A stretch of 64,000 bases of DNA from Gautieria morchelliformis (Eukaryota > Basidiomycota > Agaricomycetes > Gomphales > Gomphaceae), in NCBI GenBank assembly GCA_015179125.1, contig WHVA01000203.1:1-64000 (forward strand), in the 5' to 3' direction. Positions 35,270 through 47,689 of this stretch are shown one piece after another; position 1 is the stretch's first letter, and each line of letters begins with the position of its first letter. The notes beneath the pieces are model-generated. The model saw only the letters and a program-made list of their open reading frames with translations, was not told the origin of the DNA and ran no database searches. A program made the translations under genes and the position numbers.

Positions 35270-36964
35270 TGTCAAGATTGGTTTTTAGGCGTTAATATCG
35301 TGTATTAGTGAACACAGCGAATGCCCGAATAACTTGTGCGAATAAGTATGCCGTTTGGCGAATAAGTGAACCGATGAATGTTCACGAAACAAGAGGGTTG
35401 CCCGAACGGGGCTCGCCCTATCTACAGTCGTAGCGAAGTAGCTCGCAGCACTTGACGACGTAACGTGCAAGATATCGCGGAAGGGCTGTCTAAGTTTTGA
35501 CGGTCCCTTCGCTGGCGAAGGTGCTCCTTCAGAGCCCTTCGCCAACAGCACAGAAAGTAGTTCGAAGGCTAAGGTAACGAAGATGAAGTATGAGAACTCA
35601 CCAGTGATGCCTAAGTCCTTGGCTGGTTGAAGATAGAAATCTTCAAGGAGAGGCTCAAGACGATGATCACAGCGAGGTCAAGTTTGCACAAGATGGACGA
35701 TGTATGATAATTGAACTGGGGAATATACATGTGAATGTAAACTACTTATATCGAATGCTCATAAGGTATCAGCGAATAGGAAAGAGGCTGTCACAAGTCA
35801 GGGTTGGATAGGGGTGCGCAGCCATGATACAACATAGATGAAATAAACATACAATAGAATGTGAGAAGAGGGAGAACATGAAACGACGGAGAGTAAATGT
35901 GAACTAATGACGAAGCCACAACCAAAGATACTCAAGGAGATAAGAGCCGATACTAGGACAATGACCAACTGTGTAGTGGGTATCCTCAGTTTATAACTCT
36001 ACCAACGATAGATACATGGGGACTTGCCTGTGTAGTGGATATCCTCAGAGATCAAGCTGAGGAAACGCCACCACACGGGCTACAGTCTTATAGCGCTGGC
36101 AAGGCTTACATAATAGGGGAGACGGAAACTTGTAGAAGGTTACAGAAGGTGACAGAAAGTGATGGAAGGTCACGGAATGTGACGGAATGTGACATGTGAT
36201 GGAATGTGACAGAGTGTGACAGAAGGTGACGGAAAGTTATGGAAACTGACGGAAGGTGACGGAAACTCATGGAAGGAAATAGAAACTTGTGGAAGGAAAT
36301 GCGTGAACCCTGACAGTAAAGGTGGCGAAGGCACTTATTGACAAAACCATGTCTTGGGACCTGCATACATGCTACCCTGCACAGACTCTTGGTCTACTGG
36401 GTTGATTCCGCACGGCCTATGGAGGGATGTCCTGCGAACATACTTTGACCATACGAACACCCAATGGGGTTGGATTTAAGAAGACGATGGGGTTAATGAT
36501 GAACCATCATGCCAGGTGAATGGTATTGATCGTTTTTGATGGGTGCCTGCTGGCGAATGATGCAAGCAGCGAATAGCCGTTCGGCGAAATGCAAGGGAGG
36601 GCGAACAGAGGTGACATAGGGGAGGAGAGGTCGAGGTGGAGGGCGAAGCCGAGCGAACACTGGGGAGGAGTAGCGAAAGGGAAAATGGGGGTACCAAGGT
36701 GCAGGAAATGCACAGGTCATGACAACCCAACTATTAGAACACCATCGGAAGAGGATTGAGCAGAGGAGGTGGTAGGCCCAGTGATGACTGCCGAGTCAGT
36801 CCCAGGACGTCGATCATGCGTTTGACGGCACGGCTATGGTAGTTGGCGCGAACAGCGAGAGTTGGTTGCCGAACATAACAATGGTGATCGGAACGAACAC
36901 GAAGGTGGGGTGAGAAAATAGGAAAACTGAGCTTCTGAGTATGGGAGATAAACGCGTCATGACA
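35270..36964 (+). mobile_element. Family-B solo LTR (long form) in the pogo transposase
   Basis: It runs from TGTCAAGATTGG to GTCATGACA with target duplications GCCTC (35265-35269, 36965-36969). An internal copy of the end motif lies at about 36717-36724. A 418-bp LTR-like element is nested at 35898-36315. Confidence 0.9.
35898..36315. mobile_element. Small LTR-like element (family E), 418 bp
   Basis: It begins TGTGAAC and ends CCCTGACA, with GTAAA duplicated at 35893-35897 and 36316-36320. Other B copies are uninterrupted here. The right half (about 36110-36300) is a degenerate array of 8-12-bp words such as GGAAGGTGACG. Either a solo LTR or a TRIM-like element; no coding capacity. Confidence 0.75.
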
Positions 36965-39460
36965 GCCTCACGTCCTTGTTGTTCTTCCTCAAATTGGACA
37001 GCCCGTGCGGGGCACGTTATCACCTGGGGGCCAGCGTGGGTCTTGCGCCGTTTGGCGGGGTGCTTTTTGGTGCCCTCTTCTATCAGTTGGTGCAGATGAG
37101 CTATCTCCATGGCAGCAAGTGTGATGTGTGCCCGCGAGGCCTGGCTGTCCTCCCGCAAGAGCTGGTTCTCTTCCTGGACCGCCTTGGCATCTGCCTGGGC
37201 GGAACACATGTTAAGGAACATGCCATTTATTTGGCTGATGAGACTCTCACTCAGGTTCTCAACTGGCAAGTCATGGATGGACATAGGAGAAGAGAATGCA
37301 CCGGAGCCAGAGGGCTGGGATGAGGAGGCAGAGGAGTGGGCCGCACTATTACGTCGATTCAGGAGCTTTAGGCGGCGCGTCTTGTCCTGCGTAATGCTGC
37401 GAATGCTGTACAAGTGACGGCGATGGCCACTGGAGCCTGTGAGTGCTGATGATGTCATGGAAGAGGTATCCATGGATGAGGGTGGTGAGAGAAACTGATA
37501 GTCCCATAGGGATGGAATGGGTGACTTGACACCCACGGAGTCGGGAGGGGGCTCTTTGGGATTAGGGAGTGTCACGCCCTATAGCTGATCAGCACCAGCC
37601 TACGTGACGTTTCATAAATACGCTTGACTTACAGGTTCGTCCTGGACAATCGGTGCGTAATCTGGATCGTTATCATCCATATCGCCCTGCTGCTCCACCA
37701 TCCCCGCCTCGACCTCCTCGTCCTCGTCGTTGTGCTCATTGTCCTCGGCGTTCTCGCCCTCGCCCTGATCTTCCTCGTCATCCTCCTCGTTATTGTCATT
37801 CCTTCCTCGCGCGCCTGGAGACCCGCCACTCGCTTGACTATCCTGACTCTCCTGGTCCTCCCCGGGCGTCATCTCCGCACTCTTAGGGGAGGAGGGAAGA
37901 TCCCCTGACCACAAGTCAGGCACAACGCCACCAGCCGTCGACGTAGACAGACTGGGTCCAAAGTCTTCGTCCATGAACACCTGGTCGTCAAACGGGTGGA
38001 TTCCGCAGCGCTTGAACGCGCTTTGGATCACCTTCGTTGTCATGGACGTCTCCCGGACAGCGAGATATTCCTTCATGAAGGTTTGGCGCGTGATTGGCCT
38101 CCGCTAAATGCTGCTCTTTTGGCATCAAAGGGCCCATGCAATTTGAAGCGGGCCGAACACAGCGACGTCCAACGGCTGGAGTTTATGGGTCGTATGGGGA
38201 GGGAGGGAGTAGAGGATGATGTCATTCTTGGTTGCTAACTCCTGGACGCCGTCTGTCTCATGGGATTTGTGACCGTCCGTAATAAGAAGGATAGGCTTGC
38301 CCGAAGGGTTATTTGCGGATACGTGTTTGAGGAAAACATCTCTGAACCAGCCTAAATATACCTCATCATCGGTCCAGCCGTTCTGAGAATACGCAACACT
38401 ACGAAGCCAGACATCAGTGCGAACAGGACGTATGTGTACAGAAGGACTCACCCGCCCAATCCAGCGCATTTCCACCAACCTTCTGGCTCCGCGTTGTTGG
38501 TCAGCATCACCAATGGTGGAACTTTGGTGCCGTTGGCGCAAACGGCCTCCAGAACGGTAATGTTGGTGAGGGAGTCGGATCGCAGAGTGTACCTATCCTT
38601 CGCCCCTTTGGTGAAAATATATTGCATGGCGATCCCCTTCCTCCCACCGCCGAGCTGGACGCCCTTCTCATCCTCATTGTAAATGTTCTCGGGCGGGACA
38701 TTGTACTCCGAGTGGTCAGCACCTCCTTGAGAAGCTTGAAATGAGACCCGACGTTCGTCCTGTTGAAAGCTCGGGCTCGCTTTGGGTCCAGCGCGCGGGG
38801 CTTACGCGCCTCGAGTTCCTTGGCATGTGTCTTGAGAAACGTCGCCACCCAATGTTTACTCAGCTCCTTGCCGCACAACGAGTGAACCGTGTGCTGCAGG
38901 TCCAGGCGCGAGAGAGGCTCCCCCTTGAGCGCCTTGAACTTGCACCAGTCGACCACCGCGGAGGTTTCGTGGCTGCTTAGCAATTTCTGCTTTTCATGAG
39001 CGTCCCGTGGAGCCTGGTGATTACCTTGGATACGGTTGCGCAAGGTGCTGTACTTAACATTCCACGCGGTCGCCACCGCCCTCATCGACTTGTGCCGGCC
39101 TGATTGGAACACTACTAACGCCGCTTTCATTCGAGATTCTGCATCCTCGTCCATAGGGCTCGAGATCGCGGTCGCCCTGCTGGATTGAGGCATGGGTACA
39201 GTACTTAGCGCGGATGTGGATGGCCGTGGATGGCAGAGAACAAAAGGCGGCAGAGTGAGTTGGAGTCTCATGCCAAAATCCAGCCGCGCGGGCGCCTGTC
39301 ACTCAGAGTAATTAGCTGCAGCGTGACTAGCCCTTGTTTCTCCCACCAGCCCCCTGCCACTGGCATAGTAGAATTAAGGACTAAACACCAAATAGGGTTA
39401 TATGAAATGTAAATCACGCAAAATCCCAGCAAAACAGAGGTCTCAGGAGTGCATGAAGGC

Positions 39461-40993
39461 TGTTTTGGAACCCTTCAAGACTTTGGTGTTATTGCTAACA
39501 CCTCTGTCTATCAGAACGTGTCGTTTACACGACTAGTAGAATACCAATTCAATGCAGCAGCACAACTCCGGAAATAATTTAATATTTGTACCTTGGTTGC
39601 AATCTGTGTAATAACTAGTCCAAGTTATTACAGATAGAAGGCAAGGCGTTTCTTAGCTGCACTGAACAATAAACTAAAAGAGTGTGTAGGTTCAAGGACA
39701 CTATCGGGGTCCAAGAGTATTCCCTTTAATAAAGAGGGAATAGGCTCCACAGGAGAGTTTGTAAGTGGATTGGGTCGACCAACGTCAATGCACTGCAATA
39801 ACGAGAGAGTAATGTGAAGTGGCTTTCGCGCACAACTTGACTTGACTTGTGAAAGTCACTGAACAGGAAAATCAACTGAACAGCTCGTCTCGGGTATTGG
39901 AGTGCTAATTGACAAGAAAATCGATTGCCAACCTCACTCTGTAGAGTTTCACCCAGCATGTTAGGCTAAGTGGCTAAGCAGTAAAGCAACTACTTAACTA
40001 AGAATAGTTACTCTAAGCAAGAGTAGTATTCTAGTTCGGGTTAGGAACTTAGGTAAGATGTGCAAGTCACACAAGCTGTGTAGGATAGAAGATGGGTAGA
40101 TTGATTGCTCAAAGGACAGGCAAAGGGCCTCCTTTTATATTGTAATGTACAGGAGCTTAGTAAGCAGGTAGAACCTTCTATCTATTAATGGAATGGGGGA
40201 AGAAGCTTGTGGAAGATGGAAGAAAGGGTTGGAAGAAACTGGCTGTTTCCAGGGGACTCTACCATGCTTCCTACCAATCAGAGCTTGATTTGTCAGGAAT
40301 GACTCACTGAAAAGGGTCATGTGCCATAGCACAGCTTGGCTGAGTCATGTACTCCTGACTCACCAAGTTGTGCCTGGATTGGTTGAATCATTGAGGCTGT
40401 ATCTCCAGATAACCATGTATTTGGCACTCAGAAGCTGAGTAAGCAGTCCTGAGCCAATTAGGGCTCTGTAGCCATAATTACTAAGAGCACTGCTTAGCAC
40501 AGCTGGGCATAGCCTGGTACAGCCTTGTTGTCATGACTGACCATGATCCCCATTGTTTGGTGAAGCCAAACAGGCTGCACAGTTGCTATGGCTGCATATA
40601 GCAACTGTTTGGGACTCAGCTGGAAATACTGAGAGAGCCATCCTGCCGGACTTGTGGGTGCTTGGGTGACCATAAGTCCGAAAATGCGGCCACCGCCGAG
40701 GTGCCCTGCGGAGTTTGAAATAGAGCGCCGAGAACAGAGTTGTGGGTGCTAGAGGATCCACAACTCTGTAATGACAGAAAAATGGTAGTTTGAGCCATGG
40801 AGACTTTGGAAAAATAAGGAAAAATATGAGATAACTAGAGGAATGTTTGAAAAGCCTTTCCCCAGTTATATTAACAGCATACAAATACTGTTAATTCCTC
40901 AAATGTGTTTTTACATGTTGTCAAGACAAAAAAGAAAAGACTAGGGCTGGTTGAGCAGCCTTCCTTGGCTGGTTGAACAGCCGTTCCCCTACA
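39461..40993 (-). mobile_element. Family-A solo LTR, reverse orientation
   Basis: It runs from TGTTTTGGAACC to CCCCTACA with target duplications AAGGC (39456-39460, 40994-40998). It is nearly identical to 10296-12794 without the mariner insertion. The TATAAAAG box is present in inverted sense near 40130. Confidence 0.92.
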
Positions 40994-40998
40994 AAGGC

Positions 40999-41341
40999 TC
41001 TCCAGTGCTAAATTACACGTCGTGCATGGTCATTTTACGTGATCTTCGCGACCCCACCCGTCCCAAGAAAGATTCAGTATTTACTAACAACTCTAGCTAC
41101 AGAGTTCATTAACTCGGGCCCTCATGGCCGGCTTCGACCCAAATTTTCAAACTCTGGTTATTTTCAAACTCCAGGCATGTGATTGTAACGAATAAACTGG
41201 CAAGCAGGATGAGCTGTCAAATCAAATTTATATGAAATGAAATGTTTAGGACGGGGGAGTTGGGTTGATCCGCGGAGTTTCAACGCACGTGGCCGGCACG
41301 ATGTTCCGGAAGATTTAGGACACTTTATTTAGGATTTTAGG
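40999..41341. other. Unassigned sequence, then a third copy of the Crinkler 5' flank
   Basis: 40999-41187 shows nothing. 41188-41341 matches 24306-24495 (GAATAAACTGGCAAGCAGGA ... TTATTTAGGATTTTAGG) with two internal deletions, and stops where the copia coding sequence begins. Confidence 0.7.
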
Positions 41342-44300
41342 AAATATTCAATTGTGACTTCTTGATTTTCGATTGTATCTGGAATGAAATACAAATGAAT
41401 ATCAAAATGCTTCGTCCTAGCATGTTGTTGATTGCCATAGGCAATTGTAATGGCAGACTGATTGTCTGAAAAGATTTTGACTGGTGAATTCAGTGGTTGG
41501 AATATTTCAGAGATGAGATGGCGCATCCATAGAGCCTCTTTGCTCGCATGAGTTAAGGCAATGAATTCGGCTTCAGTTGATGAGAGGGCTACAATGGATT
41601 GCTTCTGGCAACTCCATGATACAGTCCCTCCATCAATTTGAAAGACGTAAGCTGAATAAGAATGCCTATGCTCTTGTGAAGCCCAATCAGCATCTGCATA
41701 ACCAACCAGTCCTTCTCGATTCTTTCCAAGTGTTAACTTGTAGTCTTTCGTAGTCTTCAAATATTTAAAGACTCGTTTGACTGCAGTCCAATGTGTGCCA
41801 CCTGGATTTTCGAGGAATTGAGATAGTAGTGACACTGCAAATGCAATGTCTGGTCGAGTGGCTACTGCTGCCCACATGAGTGATCCGATTGCTTGCCTAT
41901 ATGGCATCTTTGCCATGGCATTCTTTCCTTGCTCAGTTTGAGGGCATTGGTCTTTTGATAGCTTTAGATTCGGGTCCAGAGGTGTACGACATGGTTTGGC
42001 GTCTTCTAGATTGAAGCACTTGAGGATTTTCTCAATGTATGCAGGTTGAGAAATATATCGTCTTGTTTTCCCAGTCTCTCTTGATTTTAAGATTGAGTAA
42101 TCAGTGTATCTCGCCCAGATCTTTCATACTAAAGACCTGTTTGAGACTATCTTTTACTCCATCGAGAGTTGATTGGTTTGCAGCAGTGATGGTCAGGTCA
42201 TCAACTGCTGTTGCAATGATTGCATGGCCTCTGGCATCTCATCTATAAAACACAGCTGCATCAGGAGCTGATTTTGTGAATCCTAGCTTCATAAATTCGC
42301 TGCTTAGACATTTATACCATTCCCTTCCAGATTGCTTTAGCCCATATAGGGCTTTCTTGAGCAGGAGCACCTCGTCTGTATTCTCACTCTCATATCCATA
42401 CGGCTGCTTCATATAGACAGGTTCGGGCAGTGTCGCATTGAGATAAGCATAATCTACATCCATTTGATGTATAGGCCAATCATTTCTGGCTGCAATTGCG
42501 CATATGACCCGTAAGGAGGAGAGTAGGTTTCATCATAATCAACTCCAAAGCTTTGTGTGAAGCCTTGGGCGACCATCCGTGATTTAGGTGTGATGGGATT
42601 TCCTTGAGGATCGCGTTTCCAAAGGAAAACCCATCGGTTACCTACAATATTGGCGTCTGATGGTGGTTTGACTACTTCCCATACATCCTTGTCGATTAGA
42701 GCATTATACTCTTTATCCATCGACTCCTTCCATATTGGGTCATTTAATGCTTCATCTGCATTCGCTGGTTCAACCAGATTTTGATTATGTACCGCTGCAA
42801 TATAGTCCTCATCAGTGGTAGATGTCACGCTGACAGCATAATCATTGGTATTGATGCTGCTGCCTTCAGAGGTTGAATCTTGTTTGAGAACATCTCGAAT
42901 ATCCCCATAATGGTCCTCATAAGCTAGCGTAGTTACATACTCGCTGGCTTGTTTACTAGATTGAGATCTAGTAATGGGACCACGTGAGGTTGGCTGCACT
43001 TGTTGGAGGCGAATCCTTTCGCTTCTCTTGGGTAATTGAGCTTCTGGGACTCTCTCAATAACCCTTTGATCAGGTTGCAGCTCTTCAAGCTTTTCCTCTG
43101 GAGCGACTTCTATAATTCTTTCGACTTCGCCTTCTTCAGTCAAAATAGGCGCTGGAGTAAGCGCTGGTGCCACTGATGGTAGCGGTTTGGCCTGTCTGGG
43201 CATAGATAGGGCAGGCTCTTCGGTGGAAATGATTGGGACTACCTCTGGTTTAGTCCCTTCGATGAATAGAACATTTCTCTCCACCGAGACCTTGTGTGAA
43301 TCTGGCCAATAAATGCAATGGCCGTTGCTCTGTCCTGAGAAGCCTAGCCATCTGGCTTTCTTGGCTCGAGGTAACAGTTTGTCTCCCTGTTTTATCTTCC
43401 ATACACCTCTTCTCCCCAGGTATGAATATCCCGGAGATCAGGTTTCACTCGATGAATCATCTCATAGGGAGTTTTGTCTGGTAGAGCTCTTGTATGTGTC
43501 CGATTCTTGATATAATTGGCATGTTGAATCGCATATCCCCAAAGATTCTTGGGTAAACTCGATTCAAATATCATGGCACGAATTCTCTCAACGAGAGTAC
43601 GATTTAAACATTCTGCAACACCATTGGATTCTGGGGTGTCGTGGACTGTTAAACGATGTTTCGTGCCTTGTTTCGCCAAATGTTGTTCGAACTCTGAGCT
43701 TGTATATTCACCCCCTCGATCAGAGACAAGTGCTTTAATGTGCACATTTCTCTGACGAAGCATCATTGCTTCATAGAGCTTGTACTTCGAGAAGGTTTCT
43801 CCCTTGGTTGCCATCAAGTAGACTACTGATTCTCTTGAGTAGTCATCAATAAAAGAGACATAATATGCCTTTTTATCGATCGTGAGGTGTCTTCAGGGTC
43901 CCCAGACATCAGAATAAATCCGGTCACCAAATTTTGATGCTCGGTCTCTGGGTTCCTTTGGAAGAGACTTGCGTGTCATCTTTGATTGGATACACGCATC
44001 GCAAGTTATCTTGTCACCTATAGAGCTCTTGTCAATGCCTAGAGCCATGTTATGATCGAGCAAATATTTTAGAGTCTTGTGAGATATATGCCCCATCTTT
44101 TTGTGAATTTCCATGGCTGATAAGCACTGATAGGCTTCATTTTCAGGTCGTTGGAGATCTAGTCTGTATAGTCCATTCAATTTCGGTGCTTTCCTCAGCA
44201 GCTTCCCAGTAGAATTCGATATACGACATTCTTGGTTGGCAATCTTCGTCTGGTAGCGTGCATCATCGCACCGGCCGATAGAGACAAGGGTGAAGGTGAT

Positions 44301-45494
44301 TTTGGGTGCATATAACGTGTCCTTCAATGTTATTTCAACTGTCTCATCACTAGCCTTACTGGATAATACGAGCAAGCCTTGACCAAAGGCATCAAAAGTA
44401 CCTTTGTCTGCTGCTCGAATTGTCCTTGGCTGTGAAAAGGGGCAGTAATTCCTCAGCAAACTCTTGTGAGGTGTCATGTGAGAACTGGCACCCGTATCCA
44501 GGATCACAATAGCTTCAGGTGAGCCTTTGCCTAATGCCAAACACTCGAAGTTGGCAAATGCAATAGGACTCTCATCCTTCTCTTCAGAGGAGGTTTCTTC
44601 AGCTACATTCGCTTTTGCCTTCCCTTTCTTTTTCTTCGACTTGGACTTCTTCTTCTGTCTCGGTCCCTGGCCTTCTTTTCCACCTCCTTTAGCCCAACAG
44701 TTCTCTATAGAGTGTCCGGGCTTTTTACAGTTTGCGCAAGTTATCTGCACCTTCTTGGCTTTGGTAGATGTGCCCACAAATACTTGTTCCTCCTGAGAAA
44801 TAGACAAAGTCTTTCACCTATCATATTGATCCTTCAGTACCCTGATAATATCATCATAAACTAATGGCTTCCTGCATTCTTCAAGAGAAGTAGTAAGGGC
44901 ATTCATCACCGACTCGTAGGAGGGTGGTAATGAGGCAAGTATGATGTCCATGAACTCGGATTCTGATATCTTGGCTCCCATATCATTGAGACGAGCATAT
45001 AAATCTTGGGCCTTATCCAAGTGTTCTCTCAAGTCTCCATCTTCGGCACATTTAATGTTTCGAAGCTGTCTTTGGAGATTCGTGAGGACCATCTTGGGCT
45101 TCTTGGTCATTTCAACAACCAATGTATCCCAGACTTCTTTTGCTGTCTTCTTCTTCTGAAGCATCAGAGCCAATGACTCTGACACAGAGAGCATAACCTG
45201 AGTCTTCACCTGGCCTTCTCTAGCAAGGTATTTTTCGAGCCTTTCCTCAGCTTTTTCCACTTGTGCCTCCTCCACATCAGTGAGAGTATGGCCAACAGGG
45301 AATGTTGGAGGATCAGGGGGCTTAACATCAACTCCCTCTATATGTCTCAATAGATTCTTCGACTCGAAATAGCTTTGGAGGGTTGCACGCCATAATGGCC
45401 AATTACTGCCATCTGTGGCAAGCTTCTCCACTCCTATCACCTTTGTAGATTGTTCTCTGGGGCCCATAACCGTGTAGAAACTTGGTTTGGGCAA
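41342..45494 (-). pseudogene. Ty1/copia polyprotein, decayed and 3'-truncated
   Basis: From the start at 45494: gag with UBN2-like region (WPLWRATLQSYFESKN), zinc knuckle CANCKKPGHSIENCW, protease (ILDTGASSHMT), GAG-pre-integrase (MEIHKKMGHISHKTLKYLL), integrase (VSDRGGEYTSSEF; TPESNGVAECLNRTLVERIR), RT (WVFLWKRDPQGNP; DVDYAYLNATLPE; YGLKQSGREWYK) and RNase H (GYADADWAS; SSTEAEFIALT). Stop codons or shifts near 44811, 43890, 43390, 42450 and 42240 break it. The end of RNase H is missing at 41342. No flanking LTR pair was identified. Confidence 0.93.
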
Positions 45495-45559
45495 GTAGGA
45501 AGTTATATGCCAGATATGAACGATGGGACTTGCAGGAGATTAATAAACTATTTAATGTT

Positions 45560-45695
45560 CTCCTCAGTGATAGTCAACACTAAGTAATATAAAGGAATGC
45601 TACCTATTTAATGTTCTACATGTTTTTTCAGTTTCATACTATGAAAGTACACTATTAAACTCACCTCCTCAGTGATAGTCAACACTGAGGAGGGG
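45560..45695. repeat. Direct 22-bp repeat and hairpin at the copia 5' side
   Basis: CTCCTCAGTGATAGTCAACA(CT) occurs at 45560-45581 and 45665-45686. At the second site it is part of a perfect hairpin, stem CCTCCTCAGTG/CACTGAGGAGG (45664-45693). It may mark remnants of the copia LTR edges. The surrounding 45495-45996 shows no gene. Confidence 0.6.
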
Positions 45696-45996
45696 AGGCT
45701 GCGCATGGGCTTGTTTCACTCGCATATACGAAGTTCCGGCACTTAAGTGCCCTTGAGGCACTGGTGTGCCGTGATAAGCGCCCATAGAACGTAACACGTT
45801 AGTGAACAGCCGCAGCTCAAAAAGGAAACTTGTCCACAAGCACCCACAAAGGGTCGGTTGGACAGAACATGAAAAGGAGTAGTAATACAGCCTCCAAAAA
45901 ATCAAAGAAAATTGTGAAAGGCATAGAATGAATGTCAGCATAGTTTCAGGTCGAAATCGAAAGAAATGACAACAGAAATGTTAGGTTTGGAGCCTG

Positions 45997-46437
45997 GTGC
46001 ACATATGCACCCAACACGAGCAACGCGCTTGCAATCCCAAAAGGGATTGTCTCGTGATAGCGAGCGGTACCCTGCACGGCATCGCCGCCATCCTAAGGGG
46101 TTGGATACACAACCCTGAAGGAATCCCTTCTGCCATCCGTGACAATGCGGATGGAACCTTCAACGTAGATGACATGGACGTCTGGATGTGGTTGAAGGCA
46201 CTCACACCCCGTGTTAAAGGGGTCGCGTCACCCCTCAAGTTGAGACTCCTTGACTTGTTCGGCTTGACCGACCGATGGTCGAGCTTCGTCGATGCCAGGG
46301 AATGCCTGACACCGCAGAGCACCAGCCTGCGGCTATCCATCACGGGTCCATATCCCATGGGAGGCTGAGCTGTCCCCGACATCCCACTTGCCGAGATCGC
46401 ACAATGGCTGGCCCGCCACGCCGGCGTCACTCAGGAA
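45997..46437 (+). CDS. Hypothetical protein fragment, probably retroelement-derived
   Basis: An open frame beginning MHICTQHEQRACNPKRDC runs to a TGA at 46366-46368 and continues in the same frame to about 46437 (LAEIAQWLARHAGVTQE). Content such as DDMDVWMWLKALTPRVKG and LLDLFGLTDRW is helical and of normal composition, so it is likely a real protein remnant. I cannot assign a family. It may be the gag region of the small-LTR element ending at 47676. Confidence 0.35.
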
Positions 46438-47139
46438 TGAGTGGCACGCATTGAACACTACATTCTGTTGTGAAACCCGAGATGAATCAGCGGCCACGAA
46501 CCGATGCCGCGCCCGCGCACACACACCACTTCCCCCACTCCTCATTCCTAACTGATACCTGCCCCGTTACTTGGCTCCATCTTCCCACTCCATCTCTATA
46601 TGCCCCATCAATTCTATAGTATATACCTGTATATTTAGGTAGGACGCATCCCCATGACTCAACTCCACCCCGGCCATAACCCCAGGCATCAATCCCCGTC
46701 CATTCTGCCGTTTGCTCACATGTACACACCCCTACGCGCTCCACAGTCGATCTCAATACCTACTAGCTAGTGTTCCGAGTAGTATAAAGTAGCTATCCAT
46801 GTATTGAATAATCAGACAGCTATCTCTGTCCAACATCGCGTCCCCCTCAGTCTGATTCCATAGTAACACTCACTGTCGCTCTAGCATTAGTGGCACAGGT
46901 TACCGAGATATTTGTACACTACAATATGTAGTATAGTCCCACCGAGTTACTTTCCGAACGTCTATCGCGCCCGCCGGTCCACCAGAAGTATCATCGAGCT
47001 TTCCTCTAATATCCCTAGTCCAATATATTGAAGAGCTTTTACTACACATTCAACGCAGCCTCACCGGCACGGCATTCAGTGCTGCCGCCCGGGAGGGCCA
47101 ACAAAAGGTCCTCGAGACCAGCCACGTGAGGGCCGCGGT
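46438..47139. other. Unassigned sequence
   Basis: No supported gene. Minus-strand open frames here have no recognisable content. Confidence 0.4.
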
Positions 47140-47428
47140 GCCATAACCACTCACCCACGCTCAGCTCGATCAAGAGCTGGCACGCTTCCGGCCTTCTCCC
47201 CAGGCTGAGGACCCGGCCGTCGAGGCCATGCTCTGTGAGGACACCGCCCTCGTCAACCAAGCGGAAAACCCTGCCAGTGGTGAGGCAGAGCCCCCTCACC
47301 CCACCACCCCCGCGGAAGCGGAGGTGCCTCTGGAGGAGTCACGTGCTCCACCGGCCCCGTACGACGACAATGTCATCGTATCGGAAACACTAGAGGACGC
47401 CATCATGGATGACCTCTATGAATCCTAA
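47140..47428 (+). CDS. C-terminal tail of a retroelement ORF, acidic/Pro-rich
   Basis: The frame reads LTHAQLDQELARFRPSPQAEDPAVEAMLCEDTAL ... VSETLEDAIMDDLYES and stops at 47426-47428. It lies 34 bp upstream of a short LTR and just before a purine tract, the position expected of the last ORF of an LTR element. No domain is recognised. Confidence 0.35.
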
Positions 47429-47462
47429 GCGGTACCCTATAGTTGTCTATAGAGGGGGAGGG

Positions 47463-47676
47463 TGTAAATAACCTATGTATCTACATGTACACTAGTTATT
47501 ACATAATCCCAGTGGGCCCCTTAGGGACCCACTGTATAGTTTATGCGTGGGAACCGGTCAGCGGTTCCCATCACATCTTACCCTTATACTGTCACTACGT
47601 AGCATTCAGAATACCACTCCCTGGTCAAGTTCTGTTGTGCCCTTCTGACACAAGGCATAAGATCATCATCTTTACA
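47463..47676 (+). mobile_element. Short (214-bp) LTR
   Basis: It begins TGTAAATAACC and ends ATCTTTACA, a 6-bp terminal inverted repeat. It is preceded by the purine run GAGGGGGAGGG (about 47452-47462), a good polypurine tract, so it would be the 3' LTR of a plus-strand element. The matching 5' LTR was not found upstream in the window. Confidence 0.6.
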
Positions 47677-47689
47677 CCTTGAGGACAAC

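Larger units (their letters stand above)
32820..39271 (-). pseudogene. pogo/Fot1-type transposase gene, split by two B LTRs
   Basis: Start near 39271. The order from the N-terminus is helix-turn-helix (SMRAVATAWNVKYSTLRNR), CENP-B-type DNA-binding region (LSKHWVATFLKTH), DDE_1 domain in pieces (YNEDEKG; ITDGHKSHETDGVQ; HKLQPLDVAVFGPLQ), acidic tail (37612-38076), a coiled coil (36970-37575 and 34988-35269) and a Pro-rich repeat tail (34498-34990). A Ser/Tyr/Pro-rich frame at 32820-32957 may be its end. Excising 35270-36964 rejoins the coiled coil. Frameshifts near 38705 and 38110, and TGA codons at 34988-34990 and near 34803, show decay. Element termini were not found. Confidence 0.85.

Noticed and set aside
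37612..38076. Independent acidic host protein
   Set aside because: It directly follows the transposase DDE domain on the same strand (QSAFKRCGIHPF is typical of its C-terminal part) and is best read as its tail.
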